A stretch of 64,000 bases of DNA from Rubellicoccus peritrichatus (GCF_033100135.1 NZ_CP136920.1:868001-932000), one strand, 5' to 3'; positions 8,441 to 17,862 are shown, numbered from the stretch's first letter. Notes: generated from the sequence alone by a model not told the origin. Numbers and translations are program-made.

Positions 8441-9694
8441 ATGCCTGAGGTTGTCATCACAGGTCTGGGATTTGTTACAAGCATCGGAAACGACCAAAAA
8501 GTCGTTTTGGACAGCTTAATGAACCTCAGACACGGAATTGATTATTTCCCCGATTTCGGGGAAGAAACTAGCCCTGTCAAAGTAGCAGGAACGATCAAGG
8601 ATTTCTCCGCCAAGGGGTGTGATCCGGAAGACTGGACTTTCCCTGACCGATACTCGATCAAACGGGACATTCTACGTAGTTTACCGCCTCATGGGCTTTA
8701 TGCCTATTGCGCCACCACCCAAGCCATAGAAGACGCCGGCTTGACAGCTGATGAGGTCTCAGGGCTCGATACAGGGCTTTTCACTGCCTCTGCTGGCTCA
8801 GCTAAGATGCTTCACAATCACGTGGAGCGTATGAATCGCTCTGGTGTGATGCGTTGCTCACCACTAGGAATCGTGAATTCGGTGGTGGGAACATTGACTT
8901 TCAATCTGGCTGCCGCTTTCAGCATCAAAGGTGCTTCAGCAGGCTTTGTATCCGCATGTGCTTCATCCGGACATGCTCTAGGCTACGCATGGGATGAAAT
9001 CATGCTTGGCCGCCAGAAACGGATGATCGTTGTGGGCGGTGAAGATGGTAACCGGGAAAGCATTCTGCCATTTGCCGGAATGCGTGCGCTAAGCCAATCA
9101 AGCGATCCTGAGTCTGCCTCTAGACCTTTCGACAAGGATCGCGATGGCTTCGTTGGCACTGGGGGCTCAGTGGTCATGATTCTTGAGGATGCCGAAGTTG
9201 CCAAGGCACGTGGCGCAAAAGTCTACGCCCAAATGGCTGGTTGGGGCCAAGCTTCCGACGGCTATAATGTTGCCATCTCACACCCTGATGGTGATGGCTT
9301 AGCCAATGCTATGCGTAGAGCGGCCGCTCATGCCAAAATTTCACTTCAGGAAATTGATTATATCAATGCCCATGCTCCATCCACTCCGATTGGGGACCTT
9401 TCCGAGATTAGGGCATTGAAGCAAACTTTCGGCGATCGCAGCCCGGCAATCAGCAGCACCAAAGCCCTGACAGGCCATGGCCTTTCCCTTGCCAGCATCA
9501 TGGAAGCAGCTTTCACCGTGCTTGGCGTTAACGACCGCTTCATGCCAGGATCAGCCCACATCATGTCCCTCGATCCTGAAGCTAAGGATTTGCATATCAT
9601 TAAGGAGACAGAAGACGAAGGGCCAAAGTTTGCCATGTCCAACAGCAGTGGTTTCGGCGGCGCAAATGTTTCTCTAATCTTTAAGCGAAACTGA
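8441..9694 (+). CDS. Beta-ketoacyl-ACP synthase (KAS I/II, FabF-like)
   Basis: This enzyme would condense acyl-ACP or acyl-enzyme with malonyl-ACP, with loss of CO2. The 417-residue length is that of FabF. The catalytic triad is visible: Cys173 in VSACASSGHALG, His311 in INAHAPSTPIGD and His346 in STKALTGHGLSLAS. The segment after the first His is HAPSTP where canonical FabF has HGTSTP, a small divergence. The C-terminal SNSSGFGGANVSLIF is also typical. Together with the upstream ACP-dehydratase fusion it looks like part of a specialised acyl pathway rather than the core fatty-acid cluster, since no fabD, fabG or fabH is nearby. Confidence 0.92.
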   Translation: MPEVVITGLGFVTSIGNDQKVVLDSLMNLRHGIDYFPDFGEETSPVKVAGTIKDFSAKGCDPEDWTFPDRYSIKRDILRSLPPHGLYAYCATTQAIEDAGLTADEVSGLDTGLFTASAGSAKMLHNHVERMNRSGVMRCSPLGIVNSVVGTLTFNLAAAFSIKGASAGFVSACASSGHALGYAWDEIMLGRQKRMIVVGGEDGNRESILPFAGMRALSQSSDPESASRPFDKDRDGFVGTGGSVVMILEDAEVAKARGAKVYAQMAGWGQASDGYNVAISHPDGDGLANAMRRAAAHAKISLQEIDYINAHAPSTPIGDLSEIRALKQTFGDRSPAISSTKALTGHGLSLASIMEAAFTVLGVNDRFMPGSAHIMSLDPEAKDLHIIKETEDEGPKFAMSNSSGFGGANVSLIFKRN

Positions 9695-9728
9695 CCCATT
9701 ACGGGGAGCTACCCCCAACCTGACGACC

Positions 9729-11036
9729 GTGAAAATCGCTTACCTCTTCACAACCTTTCCGGTCCAATCGGAAACATTTCTGCAGCGCGAACTGCGGTTA
9801 ATGGCTAAACAGGGCGTGCAGATTCAAATCCATTCACTCTGGAAAGGTAGTCAGGAATGGGAAGGCCAGAAGGTGGAGCATTTCCGGCATCGACACCTCT
9901 TCAAGCTGCTGTGGGAACTGCCCTACTGGAGTTTTCGCAAACCCAATGTCCTCCGCAATGTTCTCCAGCGCCTTTATCAGCACGAAGTTCATTCTCTACA
10001 AAATTTGGGTGAGCTGCTGATGGGCCTCGGTTTCGCTATCGTCAAAGCAAGGGATTTTAGTAAGGCACCACCTGACCTCCTACATGGCGTATGGGCAACC
10101 ATGCCGGCAACTGCAGCATGGCTCTTGAATCAGCTAACAGGGCTTCCCTACTCAATGGGTGCGCACGCCTACGATGTATTCAGCCATGGTGGTGACTGCT
10201 TACTTCCTGCAAAGCTAACCAGTGCCCGACTGGTTCATACCACGACAGCTGCAACACGCAGACGACTTCTTCAGCTTGGTGCAGATTCAGAACGGATTCA
10301 ACTGGTCCGACGCGGACTTGATCATTTTCCAGAGTTTATACCCGCCCGAAAGAACCCATCAACAATACGCTTCATTACTGTTGGCCGGATGGTTCCCAAG
10401 AAAGGATTTAGTGATCAACTTCAGTTATACAAGAAACTGAAGGAAGCCGGTATTTCATTTGAAGCGCGAATCATTGGCGATGGTGGACTCAAACAGAGGT
10501 TAATTGACCAGAGAGACCGCCTGGGACTGCAAAGTGAAGTCTCCTTCGTCGGCTGGCTTGATTACGGCTCAGTGATCCGAGAGTATGCCTGGGCTGATGC
10601 ATTTGTTTTTACTGGAAAAATCGCCTCAAATGGTGATCGTGACGGCCTGCCAAACGTCATTCCCGAGGCTATGGCTTGCGGACTGGTCGTGTTGACCTCT
10701 CCTGTTTCAGGGACCGTTGAGGCAATCGAAGACGGAGAAACCGGGTTCGTTTGCCCAATGAATCAGTTCGAAAAATGGCTGGCTGCCGTTCGAGCCATTC
10801 AAGCTGAACTTCATCTTGTGGCCCACATTCAGGACAAAGCCCGTAAGTGGGTGGAAGAAAACTTCGACAATCGAAAAAACGCTGCCGCTTTAGCCAATGC
10901 ACTCCGTGATGCAGTCGGCTTCTGCGACTTCCCTGGCCCGCAGCCCCCAAGGACAAAAAGCGACGCATCCGTTTTGCAAATGCCTGCAAGCCAAGAAGCA
11001 GTTCAAGACTATAACCAGCAATCCAGAGCATCGTGA
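9729..11036 (+). CDS. GT4-family glycosyltransferase (WcaL-like)
   Basis: This is a retaining GT-B glycosyltransferase. The N-terminal MKIAYLFTTFPVQSETFLQRE pattern is that of the colanic-acid WcaL/AmsK-like branch. The donor-binding half begins near RFITVGRMVPKKGF and carries a GLPNVIPEAMACG motif with the two conserved acids (the E-x7-E equivalent). It has no membrane segments, so it should act at the cytoplasmic face on a lipid-linked or lipid substrate. The start is GTG 9729, with a distant GGGGAG around 9702. It shares a 4-nt GTGA overlap with the following methylase gene, so the two are translationally coupled. Its acceptor is unknown; the neighbours point to a surface glycolipid. Confidence 0.88.
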   Translation: MKIAYLFTTFPVQSETFLQRELRLMAKQGVQIQIHSLWKGSQEWEGQKVEHFRHRHLFKLLWELPYWSFRKPNVLRNVLQRLYQHEVHSLQNLGELLMGLGFAIVKARDFSKAPPDLLHGVWATMPATAAWLLNQLTGLPYSMGAHAYDVFSHGGDCLLPAKLTSARLVHTTTAATRRRLLQLGADSERIQLVRRGLDHFPEFIPARKNPSTIRFITVGRMVPKKGFSDQLQLYKKLKEAGISFEARIIGDGGLKQRLIDQRDRLGLQSEVSFVGWLDYGSVIREYAWADAFVFTGKIASNGDRDGLPNVIPEAMACGLVVLTSPVSGTVEAIEDGETGFVCPMNQFEKWLAAVRAIQAELHLVAHIQDKARKWVEENFDNRKNAAALANALRDAVGFCDFPGPQPPRTKSDASVLQMPASQEAVQDYNQQSRAS

Positions 11037-11599
11037 GTAAAGGACATCGCAATCAAGGCGGACGTCAAAACCGTCATTTCGCGCAAAAAATTGAAATCGA
11101 GCCACTCTCTGAGGCAGAAATTCTCGAACGCCTTGAGCAAAAGGAAAATCCATTTGTTCTGATCCTTGATGGAGTTCAGGACCCGCACAACCTGGGAGCC
11201 TGTCTACGCTCTGCTGATGCTGCTGGTGTGGATTTTGTCTTTGCCCCGAGAAAGCATACCGTCGGAGTTACTGAAACGGTTCGACGAATTGCCTGCGGTG
11301 GAGCTGATCGCGTCCCCTACACCCAAGTAGGAAATCTAGGGATGCTTCTCGAGAAACTAAAAAAGATGGGGATCTGGCTGGTGGGAACCGGAGATGAGGA
11401 ATCCAAGCTCATCTATGAAGTCGATCTGCGTGGACCACTCGGCATTGTCATGGGCTCTGAAGCATCGGGACTGCGTCAAAAGAATGCTGAGAAATGTGAT
11501 CATTTGGTAAAGATACCGATGCTCGGCTCAACGGATTGCCTGAATCTCTCAGTTGCAACCGGGGTGTGCCTTTTTGAGGCAGTTCGCCAAAGGATTTAA
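11033..11599 (+). CDS. SpoU/TrmH-family RNA 2'-O-methyltransferase, RlmB-like, short form
   Basis: This is a SPOUT-fold methyltransferase. Motif 1 is DPHNLGACLRSADAAG (with the conserved Asn and Arg), motif 2 is GIVMGSEASGLR and motif 3 is STDCLNLSVATGVCLFEA, which together form the trefoil-knot AdoMet site. By analogy with RlmB it would methylate a ribose in rRNA (Gm2251 in E. coli 23S), but tRNA is also possible. At 188 residues it is shorter than E. coli RlmB (243); the N-terminal L30e-like substrate-binding domain is reduced to about 40 basic residues. The GTG start overlaps the upstream glycosyltransferase stop by 4 nt. Its 3' end overlaps the convergent GT9 gene by 4 nt. Confidence 0.88.
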   Translation: MSKGHRNQGGRQNRHFAQKIEIEPLSEAEILERLEQKENPFVLILDGVQDPHNLGACLRSADAAGVDFVFAPRKHTVGVTETVRRIACGGADRVPYTQVGNLGMLLEKLKKMGIWLVGTGDEESKLIYEVDLRGPLGIVMGSEASGLRQKNAEKCDHLVKIPMLGSTDCLNLSVATGVCLFEAVRQRI

Positions 11600-12681
11600 A
11601 CGCCAATCTGCTGCTTAATGGATTGGTTAAGCATCTGAGTCATCATGGCATAAACTTCATCACGGTCGTATTTTCGTACGATACGTCGAGCAACACTCCG
11701 GGGAGGCTCAAAAGGCCAGGCAAATACAGGCTTATAGTATATCTTGGCATTCTCACCTATTGGTCGCCAACGCAGTGGGCTCATTAAAGGAGTAGAATTG
11801 ATAAAAAAAGTAAGGGTTGGGCATCCAACTGCAGCCGCCAAATGTGCTGGACCACTATCACGTGAGAGCATCAATTGTCCCGATTGACAAATACCGGATA
11901 ACAGCTCGATATCCGTTTTTCCAGCGACGTTTAAAATCCTCTGCTTGTATGCGGCTAGCTGATCAAGAAAAGCAATCAGGCCAGGGTCTTCTGCTTCTGC
12001 TCCAACAATGACCAAATTGTAATCAAACTGATTCAATAATGATTTAGCCAGATGAGCAAAGAATTCCGGTGGGACGCGAGGCTTGGATCCATGTGATGCC
12101 AAGTGGAAAAGGACATAAGGGTGATCTCCACAGATACTGGCGGCTTCAGTAACTGATTTATCTGAGACTTCAACAGCGGTGGTCAAGTTATCCGATGCGC
12201 TAACACCGTATGGCTCCAATAAATCGAAGTTGAAAAGTGCCTCATGTTTTTCTCCGGCACGCTTATAGTCATAAGAGATCCAGTCGGTGAGATGCTCACC
12301 TTCTCTACGTGAAAAACCTAATCGCCTTGGGATCTCCGCTTCAGCGATCTGGGCATCCCAAGCAGGATCGGGATTGAGCTGAATCGAGACATCAAATCGG
12401 CTCGCTCTCAACCGATCGAGCAGTGACTTTTTTTGCCCAGGAATCCCAATAACTTCATCGACGAAATGAGATCCCTGAAAAAGGGCCGTTAAAGGTTCAT
12501 TGACTGCCAAAGCGATATAAGTATCCGGCATTTGCCGCCTAAGCTCTGGCAGGCAAGTACTGGAAATAACCACATCACCAAGACGATCGGGACGGCTGAT
12601 TAAGAGTCTCTGGGGTTTCGGAAGCTCAGATACGCCGTGCTGCGTATGCCATTGCTTCTTCGATTTTTTCAAAATCTTCAT
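11596..12681 (-). CDS. GT9-family glycosyltransferase (ADP-heptose:LPS heptosyltransferase type)
   Basis: This 361-residue GT-B enzyme is of the WaaC/WaaF/WaaQ family. The N-terminal SRPDRLGDVVISSTCLPEL matches the RxDRLGD donor motif. FHLASHGSKPRVPPE and the MLSRDSGPAHLAAAVGCP motif near the C-terminus are typical for GT9. It would add heptose or a related sugar to the LPS inner core at the cytoplasmic membrane. The ATG at 12681 lies 56 nt inside the upstream oxoamine-synthase gene and has AAGG seven bases ahead of it, so the pair appears translationally coupled. It is the last gene of the Kdo/LPS operon. The sugar added cannot be read from sequence. Confidence 0.9.
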   Translation of the reverse strand: MKILKKSKKQWHTQHGVSELPKPQRLLISRPDRLGDVVISSTCLPELRRQMPDTYIALAVNEPLTALFQGSHFVDEVIGIPGQKKSLLDRLRASRFDVSIQLNPDPAWDAQIAEAEIPRRLGFSRREGEHLTDWISYDYKRAGEKHEALFNFDLLEPYGVSASDNLTTAVEVSDKSVTEAASICGDHPYVLFHLASHGSKPRVPPEFFAHLAKSLLNQFDYNLVIVGAEAEDPGLIAFLDQLAAYKQRILNVAGKTDIELLSGICQSGQLMLSRDSGPAHLAAAVGCPTLTFFINSTPLMSPLRWRPIGENAKIYYKPVFAWPFEPPRSVARRIVRKYDRDEVYAMMTQMLNQSIKQQIGV

Positions 12682-13819
12682 CAGTATGCCTTGCTGAGAT
12701 CGATGTTCGTATCAGATCCTTGCCCGGGGGAACCGCAGGCGCAATAGACATAACTGTAAAAAGCCCACGCTCACGCAGATGCTGCCAAAAACGATAAACT
12801 CTTTCCTTAGATCCTAAAACAATGGGAATTGCGGGCGTTTCGCTACCCCATGTATCAAGGCCTAAGCTTTCAAGAATGGCCTTGTAACGGCGTGTGTTCG
12901 CCCAAAGACGCTCCAGATGCTCTGGTTCATTCTGGAGAATATCAAGTGATGCACTTGCGCAATAAGCCTGAACAGGGCTCAACGAAGCACTGAATATTGT
13001 CTGCTTTGAATGTGTACGAAGATACTCGATGACATCTTTTGAACCAGCCACAAAACCACCAGTGCTGCTCAACGCTTTTGAAAAGCTGCCAGTAAGTATG
13101 TCAATGTCATCCGTAGCACCGCAATGATCTGCGGAGCCACGACCGCTGCTACCTAAAACGCCAAACCCATGGGCGTCATCCAGAACGAAGAAACAATTCT
13201 GGTCTCGACACACCTCAACAATCTCCTGAATCGGAGAAATATGCCCCTCCATCGAGTAAACACCTTCGAAAACTACAAATTTCGGAGTTTCCGGTTTTTC
13301 GTAAGATAGCACCTCAGCCAGGTCACTTGGATTATTATGGGCAAAGCGCTCAACCTTCCCCTGAGTCAAACCGATACCCGACCAAAGTGAAGAATGCACG
13401 TTGCGATCAACCAGAATCAGGTCACCTTTCTGAGCAAATGCCTGAATGGAAGACATACAGGAAATATAGCCCGCGACACTAACATGGCAGGCCTCTTTCC
13501 CTAAAAATTCGGCCAATTTCTCCTCCAGTTCAATATGGTAACCCCGACTGCCGTTGGCCAGGCGTGCGCCAGTTGTACTACTCCCCCATTCGTCCAGAGC
13601 CCGCTTCCCGGCCTCTATTACCTTAGGATGAGTGCTGAGGCCGAGGTAATCATTGCTCGAAAGCATGACCATCTCCTTGCCATCTTCCCAGACACGCGAG
13701 CCTACCTGACGCTCAAACGTATGGTAGTAAACGTCATATTTCTTTCGAAGCTTAGTCATTTCGTCGTCTTGGCAACGACGAGTAACCGCATTGGTGGTTT
13801 TGGAAAAAACTGAAAACAT
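12626..13819 (-). CDS. Alpha-oxoamine synthase family PLP enzyme (KBL/BioF/serine palmitoyltransferase-like)
   Basis: This fold-type-I PLP enzyme would condense an amino acid with an acyl thioester. It shows MLSSNDYLGLSTHP, the GARLANGSRGYHIELE segment, DDAHGFGVLG and the PLP lysine in TGSFSKALSSTGGF (about Lys248). The 397-residue length is normal for the family. The family covers 2-amino-3-ketobutyrate CoA ligase, 8-amino-7-oxononanoate synthase, 5-aminolevulinate synthase and serine palmitoyltransferase (SPT). No threonine dehydrogenase or biotin gene is nearby. It sits among LPS glycosyltransferases and faces an ACP-dehydratase plus ketoacyl synthase, so an SPT-like lipid role is the favoured inference. 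ATG 13819 is used; ATG at residue 21 is an alternative. Confidence 0.85.
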   Translation of the reverse strand: MFSVFSKTTNAVTRRCQDDEMTKLRKKYDVYYHTFERQVGSRVWEDGKEMVMLSSNDYLGLSTHPKVIEAGKRALDEWGSSTTGARLANGSRGYHIELEEKLAEFLGKEACHVSVAGYISCMSSIQAFAQKGDLILVDRNVHSSLWSGIGLTQGKVERFAHNNPSDLAEVLSYEKPETPKFVVFEGVYSMEGHISPIQEIVEVCRDQNCFFVLDDAHGFGVLGSSGRGSADHCGATDDIDILTGSFSKALSSTGGFVAGSKDVIEYLRTHSKQTIFSASLSPVQAYCASASLDILQNEPEHLERLWANTRRYKAILESLGLDTWGSETPAIPIVLGSKERVYRFWQHLRERGLFTVMSIAPAVPPGKDLIRTSISARHTDEDFEKIEEAMAYAARRI

Positions 13820-13894
13820 ACTTTCTTAGCAGTAGAATCAATCGACTAGCATAAACCTGGCCGATTTAAATTTGTTGCTAGTGTGTTACCAGTT

Positions 13895-15130
13895 TTATAC
13901 GGATTTAGCAATCACTGCTTCCTCAAATTGGAATGCAGGCTTTTGCTCCGGACTGGCCAACACTTTCAACCAGCTGATCAGTTCTGTACCGTACTCGCTC
14001 CATGAACGAAGCTCACGGCTGGTTGCCTCGAGTTCTAATCGCCTTCTAAGGTGATCATTACTTATCAATTGGTCCATTCCATCGGCAATTGCGCGAGCAG
14101 ACGCTGTATCGACCATGACACAGCCACCGCCTTGAGCAATTTCGGCGATAGCCCCGTTATTCGCTGTTACACATGCACGGCCAAATCGCATACTTTCTGC
14201 CACTGGGAGACCAAAACCTTCAGCAATCGATGGATAAACCGTAAAATGGGCCTTTGCATACTCTTGATGAAGCCGGCTTTCACTAATGGCTCCCAACCAT
14301 TTCACTGACAAACCCTGTTTCTCCATCGAAATAATCCTACGCATGGCTTTGGAACCCGTCTCCAAGTTAACCATACCAACCATAACAAGCTCAAAGCTTC
14401 GTCCTTTTTTCCAAAGCATTTCTGCCGCATCCAGTAAAGTTTCGTGATTCTTGCGAGCTTCGAGGGTGCCAACACAAAGAATCCTTACCTTGCCATTCTG
14501 GGATGCTGGAAATGGTTCAACTTTGAGATCGTCAGTCCCAAGTAAAATTGGCTCAATCACTGGTAATTCATCGGTATTTCGAGAAGACCAGTAAGCGCCA
14601 AGATCGTGGGCTGTTGAGACAGAGTTCGCTGCAATCCCATCAAATTGACGCAAATGCTCAAGATAGGTTGGAAAGCGAGAAACAGACCCCATTGGCGTCA
14701 AATGCGGATAGTTGATAGCCAGTAAATCATGGCAAACCGCTACCATTGGTCCACTTAACAAGGGCCTCAATTCCTGATAAGCCGCACCAACACTGGTATT
14801 GAATATTTCCGGCACGATAAGGCCGGAATACTGACGTATTGGTAAGCGCGGGGTGCGTCCCTTCAAGGAGTCCAGATAACCACGGCTACGCTGACCAAGA
14901 GTCCACTTGGTTCCACGTGCAGTATCCGGAGAATTGTTAACCGGAGGCTCTAAATAGAGCATTTCCTCCTTTGACAAAGGCCTCCAGCACTTAGCAAACC
15001 GGTCATAACAGATGGGTAAAATGTCCTCAATCTTGACCAACTCAGCATACAAGCTACGGCTCACACGCTGTACGCCTGTATGGGCGCGGCAATGGCTGGT
15101 ATGGGTAAGGTCGATCAGAAACATCTGCAA
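13895..15130 (-). CDS. GT4-family glycosyltransferase
   Basis: This 411-residue GT-B enzyme has a donor-binding domain starting near VRILCVGTLEARKNHETLL. It carries the E-x7-E motif EGFGLPVAESM and an EYAKAHFTVYPSIAEG segment typical of mannosyl- or rhamnosyl-type GT4 enzymes. The N-terminus opens with FLIDLTHTSHCRAHTGVQRVSR, a form seen in enzymes annotated as group-1 transferases in O-antigen loci. There are no membrane segments. It lies in the minus-strand operon between the GT2 gene (94-nt gap) and the oxoamine synthase. Donor and acceptor are unknown. ATG 15124 is a close alternative start. Confidence 0.88.
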   Translation of the reverse strand: MQMFLIDLTHTSHCRAHTGVQRVSRSLYAELVKIEDILPICYDRFAKCWRPLSKEEMLYLEPPVNNSPDTARGTKWTLGQRSRGYLDSLKGRTPRLPIRQYSGLIVPEIFNTSVGAAYQELRPLLSGPMVAVCHDLLAINYPHLTPMGSVSRFPTYLEHLRQFDGIAANSVSTAHDLGAYWSSRNTDELPVIEPILLGTDDLKVEPFPASQNGKVRILCVGTLEARKNHETLLDAAEMLWKKGRSFELVMVGMVNLETGSKAMRRIISMEKQGLSVKWLGAISESRLHQEYAKAHFTVYPSIAEGFGLPVAESMRFGRACVTANNGAIAEIAQGGGCVMVDTASARAIADGMDQLISNDHLRRRLELEATSRELRSWSEYGTELISWLKVLASPEQKPAFQFEEAVIAKSV

Positions 15131-15224
15131 TGTAAGAAAAGACTACCAGTCAGACAGAATATCGAGTTACTGGCAACCGTTCCTCAGTTACGTTTTTGGA
15201 ACAAATTCGATTGATTAGAGGGCA

Positions 15225-15923
15225 TCATTTTGCCCAGAGGTTATACTTTAAAATCGCGTAGATGGCGCGAACCCCGTCTCTCCAACCAATTTTTTTACCT
15301 TCGGCATAAGTCCGTCCGTAATAACTGATTCCAACTTCGAAAATAATACAATTCTGTCGAGCAAGCTTGGCGGTTATTTCCGGCTCAAAACCGAAGCGAT
15401 TTTCCTCAATACTGAATGTCTTCAGCAGATCGCGCCGGAAAACCTTATAACACGTTTCCATATCAGTTAAGTTGATATTAGTGAACATGTTGGAGAGCAA
15501 GGTCAAAAATTTATTACCCAGCATATGCCAGAAATACACGACGCGATGTGGTCCTCCCCCAAGGAAGCGTGAACCGAACACAGCATCCGCTTTCCCATCG
15601 ATAATCGGGTTGATGAGAATCGAATATTCGCGCGGGTCGTACTCGAGGTCAGCATCCTGAATGATGACGATATCACCGGTTGCTGCTGCTAACCCGGTTC
15701 TCAGCGCCGCTCCTTTGCCCTGGTTCACGTCATGAGTCAGCAATTTTCCATACAAATCACTGTGCTCTTCAAGAAACTTACGCGTGCCATCTACTGAACA
15801 ATCATCAACAACAATCAGCTCAAGACCATGCCGTGGAAAAACCGGACTGGCAGCAATGGCCTTCAAAACCTGTTCTATCGTCTCAACTTCATTGAAACAC
15901 GGGACGACAACCGACAATAGCAT
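15225..15923 (-). CDS. GT2-family glycosyltransferase (polyprenyl-phosphate sugar transferase type)
   Basis: This 232-residue GT-A enzyme resembles the dolichol-/undecaprenyl-phosphate mannosyl- or glucosyltransferase branch. It has the N-terminal [20 protein letters not shown], the [12 protein letters not shown] motif, the DXD-like [11 protein letters not shown] and GSRFLGGG, and the short C-terminal end without added membrane helices. It would load a sugar on a polyprenyl phosphate carrier on the cytoplasmic side, for later flipping and use in envelope glycans. It lies 44 nt downstream of KdsD in the same operon. The specific sugar is not inferable. Confidence 0.9.
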   Translation of the reverse strand: MLLSVVVPCFNEVETIEQVLKAIAASPVFPRHGLELIVVDDCSVDGTRKFLEEHSDLYGKLLTHDVNQGKGAALRTGLAAATGDIVIIQDADLEYDPREYSILINPIIDGKADAVFGSRFLGGGPHRVVYFWHMLGNKFLTLLSNMFTNINLTDMETCYKVFRRDLLKTFSIEENRFGFEPEITAKLARQNCIIFEVGISYYGRTYAEGKKIGWRDGVRAIYAILKYNLWAK

Positions 15924-15967
15924 GCTTAAATTCTATCTTGTTACCACCATTGCTCCGCAATCTTATT

Positions 15968-16960
15968 TTACTTCCATTGCGGCTGATATACATCGTGAAG
16001 GCGCAAAAGACCAAGGCACCTGCTGCTGTCATCATCCAAAACCGGGAGGACATATATCTGGCGTGGGCGATCTTCCATAAGCTTCAAGGCATCTGCCAGC
16101 GATGAGCCTTGCAAAACGGTGATCGGATCGGCCGTCATAATATCCGTGGCGCGAACGCCGTGAAAGTCATCCGTTTTCTCCATCATACGCCGAATATCTC
16201 CATCGGTAATGATTCCGAGTAAACGGGAATCCGCGTCCACAACACAACAGGCTCCTTGTGGGAATCGAGTCAGTGCAATCACAACTTCACGCAAAGTAGC
16301 CTCAGCCGAAAGCCATGCGACCTCGTCCTGAGTCTTCATGACATCAGCGACCCGATTCAATAGGTTCCTCCCCAGCTGCCCTGCTGGATGCAAACGAGCA
16401 AAATCGTCGCCCTGAAACCCCTTGGCAGCCATGAGAGCCGAGGCCAGAGCATCGCCCATTGCAAGCGCAGTCACAGTGCTAGCTGTGGGCGCAAGCCCAA
16501 GAGGGTCAGCCTCTTGCGCAACAGACGCATCCAAAACCGCATCGGCGCAGCGTGCGATCTCGCTATTCAGGTTTCCAACAATCGCAATGATTGGCGAATT
16601 AAAATCCTTTAAAACAGGAATCAAATGAACGATTTCTGCCGTACTGCCACTTTTGGAAATAAGGATTGTAGGATCTCCTGGATGATAGATTCCCAGATCA
16701 CCATGGCGTGCTTCACCTGCATGGAGAAAAATTGTTGGTGTGCCAGTACTCGACAAGGTTGCAGCAATTTTCTGAGCAATATGACCACTCTTACCCATAC
16801 CACAGATGACAATCTTGCCATTGTGACTGCGAAGCATTTCGACGGCCTTGAGAAAAGATTCGCCCAACCGGCCTTGTAAGGCCTGCAAGGCCTCAGCCTC
16901 CTGACGCAAACAATGCCCAGCAATCTCTAAAAGACTTTTGTTATCGGGTATTTCCGACAT
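15968..16960 (-). CDS. kdsD: Arabinose-5-phosphate isomerase (KdsD/KpsF/GutQ family)
   Basis: This enzyme would convert ribulose 5-phosphate to arabinose 5-phosphate, the first step of Kdo synthesis for LPS. Residues about 35-170 form a SIS sugar-isomerase domain (IVICGMGKSGHIAQKIAATL, ILISKSGSTAEI). LHPAGQLGRNLL links to a tandem CBS pair (residues about 210-325). The 330-residue length and domain order match KdsD. It lies 36 nt downstream of kdsB, an association that supports the Kdo role over GutQ. kdsA and kdsC are not in this window. Confidence 0.93.
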   Translation of the reverse strand: MSEIPDNKSLLEIAGHCLRQEAEALQALQGRLGESFLKAVEMLRSHNGKIVICGMGKSGHIAQKIAATLSSTGTPTIFLHAGEARHGDLGIYHPGDPTILISKSGSTAEIVHLIPVLKDFNSPIIAIVGNLNSEIARCADAVLDASVAQEADPLGLAPTASTVTALAMGDALASALMAAKGFQGDDFARLHPAGQLGRNLLNRVADVMKTQDEVAWLSAEATLREVVIALTRFPQGACCVVDADSRLLGIITDGDIRRMMEKTDDFHGVRATDIMTADPITVLQGSSLADALKLMEDRPRQIYVLPVLDDDSSRCLGLLRLHDVYQPQWK

Positions 16961-16996
16961 GGCGCAAAACTGTGCAGCAGTCCGGCTACGTTCAAG

Positions 16997-17749
16997 CTAA
17001 ATGCTTGCTATCATCTCCCTGGCCCGAATCAGGTCTTCTTCGGTATCAACACCAATTGGGCGATATTCTGTTACAACCGTTTGAATCGAAAAGCCATTCT
17101 CAAGAAAACGGAGCTGTTCCAGCTTCTCTACCCTCTCAAGTGGGCTTTGCGACAATCCGGGATATTTGGCAAGCACATCCCGACTGTAGCCATAAACGCC
17201 AATGTGTCCCCAGTGTATGGCTTCAACTGGCCAATGATTGTGGTCACTACCACGAACATGCGGGACAGCACCTCTCGAAAAATATAAAGCCCGACCAGAT
17301 CCTGTTCTCACCGCCTTGACCAGATTGGGGTCCAATATCTCCTCTCCCTCGGCGATTGAGAAAACAGGAGTCACAATGTCACATGGGTTCTGATTGAAAG
17401 CCTCGACAAGATCCTCCAGCAAAGCGGGCGGGACAAATGGTTCATCTCCCTGGACATTGAGAATAAAATCTCCTGACAGTTTATCCAGAATTGAAGCGAT
17501 ACGATCCGTTCCTGATGGACAGTCAGGACTGGTTAAAGCAACCTTTGCGCCCCAACTTTCAGCAGCCTCAGCAACCAAACCTGAATCCGTTGCAATGAAT
17601 ACTTCATCGGCAGATTTCATCTGAGAAACTTGCTCCCATACTCGCTCAAGCATCGGCTTTCCACCAATTTCGAGCAAAACCTTATTGGGGAGCCTTGTAG
17701 ACTCCAGTCTGGCGGGGATTACAACAGAAACACACGACATGATTTCCAT
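16997..17749 (-). CDS. kdsB: CMP-Kdo synthetase (3-deoxy-manno-octulosonate cytidylyltransferase)
   Basis: This enzyme would activate Kdo as CMP-Kdo for transfer to lipid A. The nucleotidyltransferase start VVIPARLESTRLPNKVLLEI, the SPDCPSGTDRIASIL motif and NVQGDEPFVPP (the Mg-binding Asp) are all visible, and the 250-residue length is canonical. It is the first gene of the six-gene minus-strand LPS operon (kdsB, kdsD, GT2, GT4, oxoamine synthase, GT9). The promoter should lie in the ~110 bp before the small plus-strand gene at 17863, but I could not pick it out with confidence. Confidence 0.94.
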   Translation of the reverse strand: MEIMSCVSVVIPARLESTRLPNKVLLEIGGKPMLERVWEQVSQMKSADEVFIATDSGLVAEAAESWGAKVALTSPDCPSGTDRIASILDKLSGDFILNVQGDEPFVPPALLEDLVEAFNQNPCDIVTPVFSIAEGEEILDPNLVKAVRTGSGRALYFSRGAVPHVRGSDHNHWPVEAIHWGHIGVYGYSRDVLAKYPGLSQSPLERVEKLEQLRFLENGFSIQTVVTEYRPIGVDTEEDLIRAREMIASI

Positions 17750-17862
17750 TGAGATAACAAAAACTCCATACTGCGAACGTAAAAGCGCCCTCTTCGGATA
17801 AGTGCTTTGCGATTGACTCAGTTGAGGAGTCAGCTTTGTTTCTCGCCACTACTAACTAAGTT

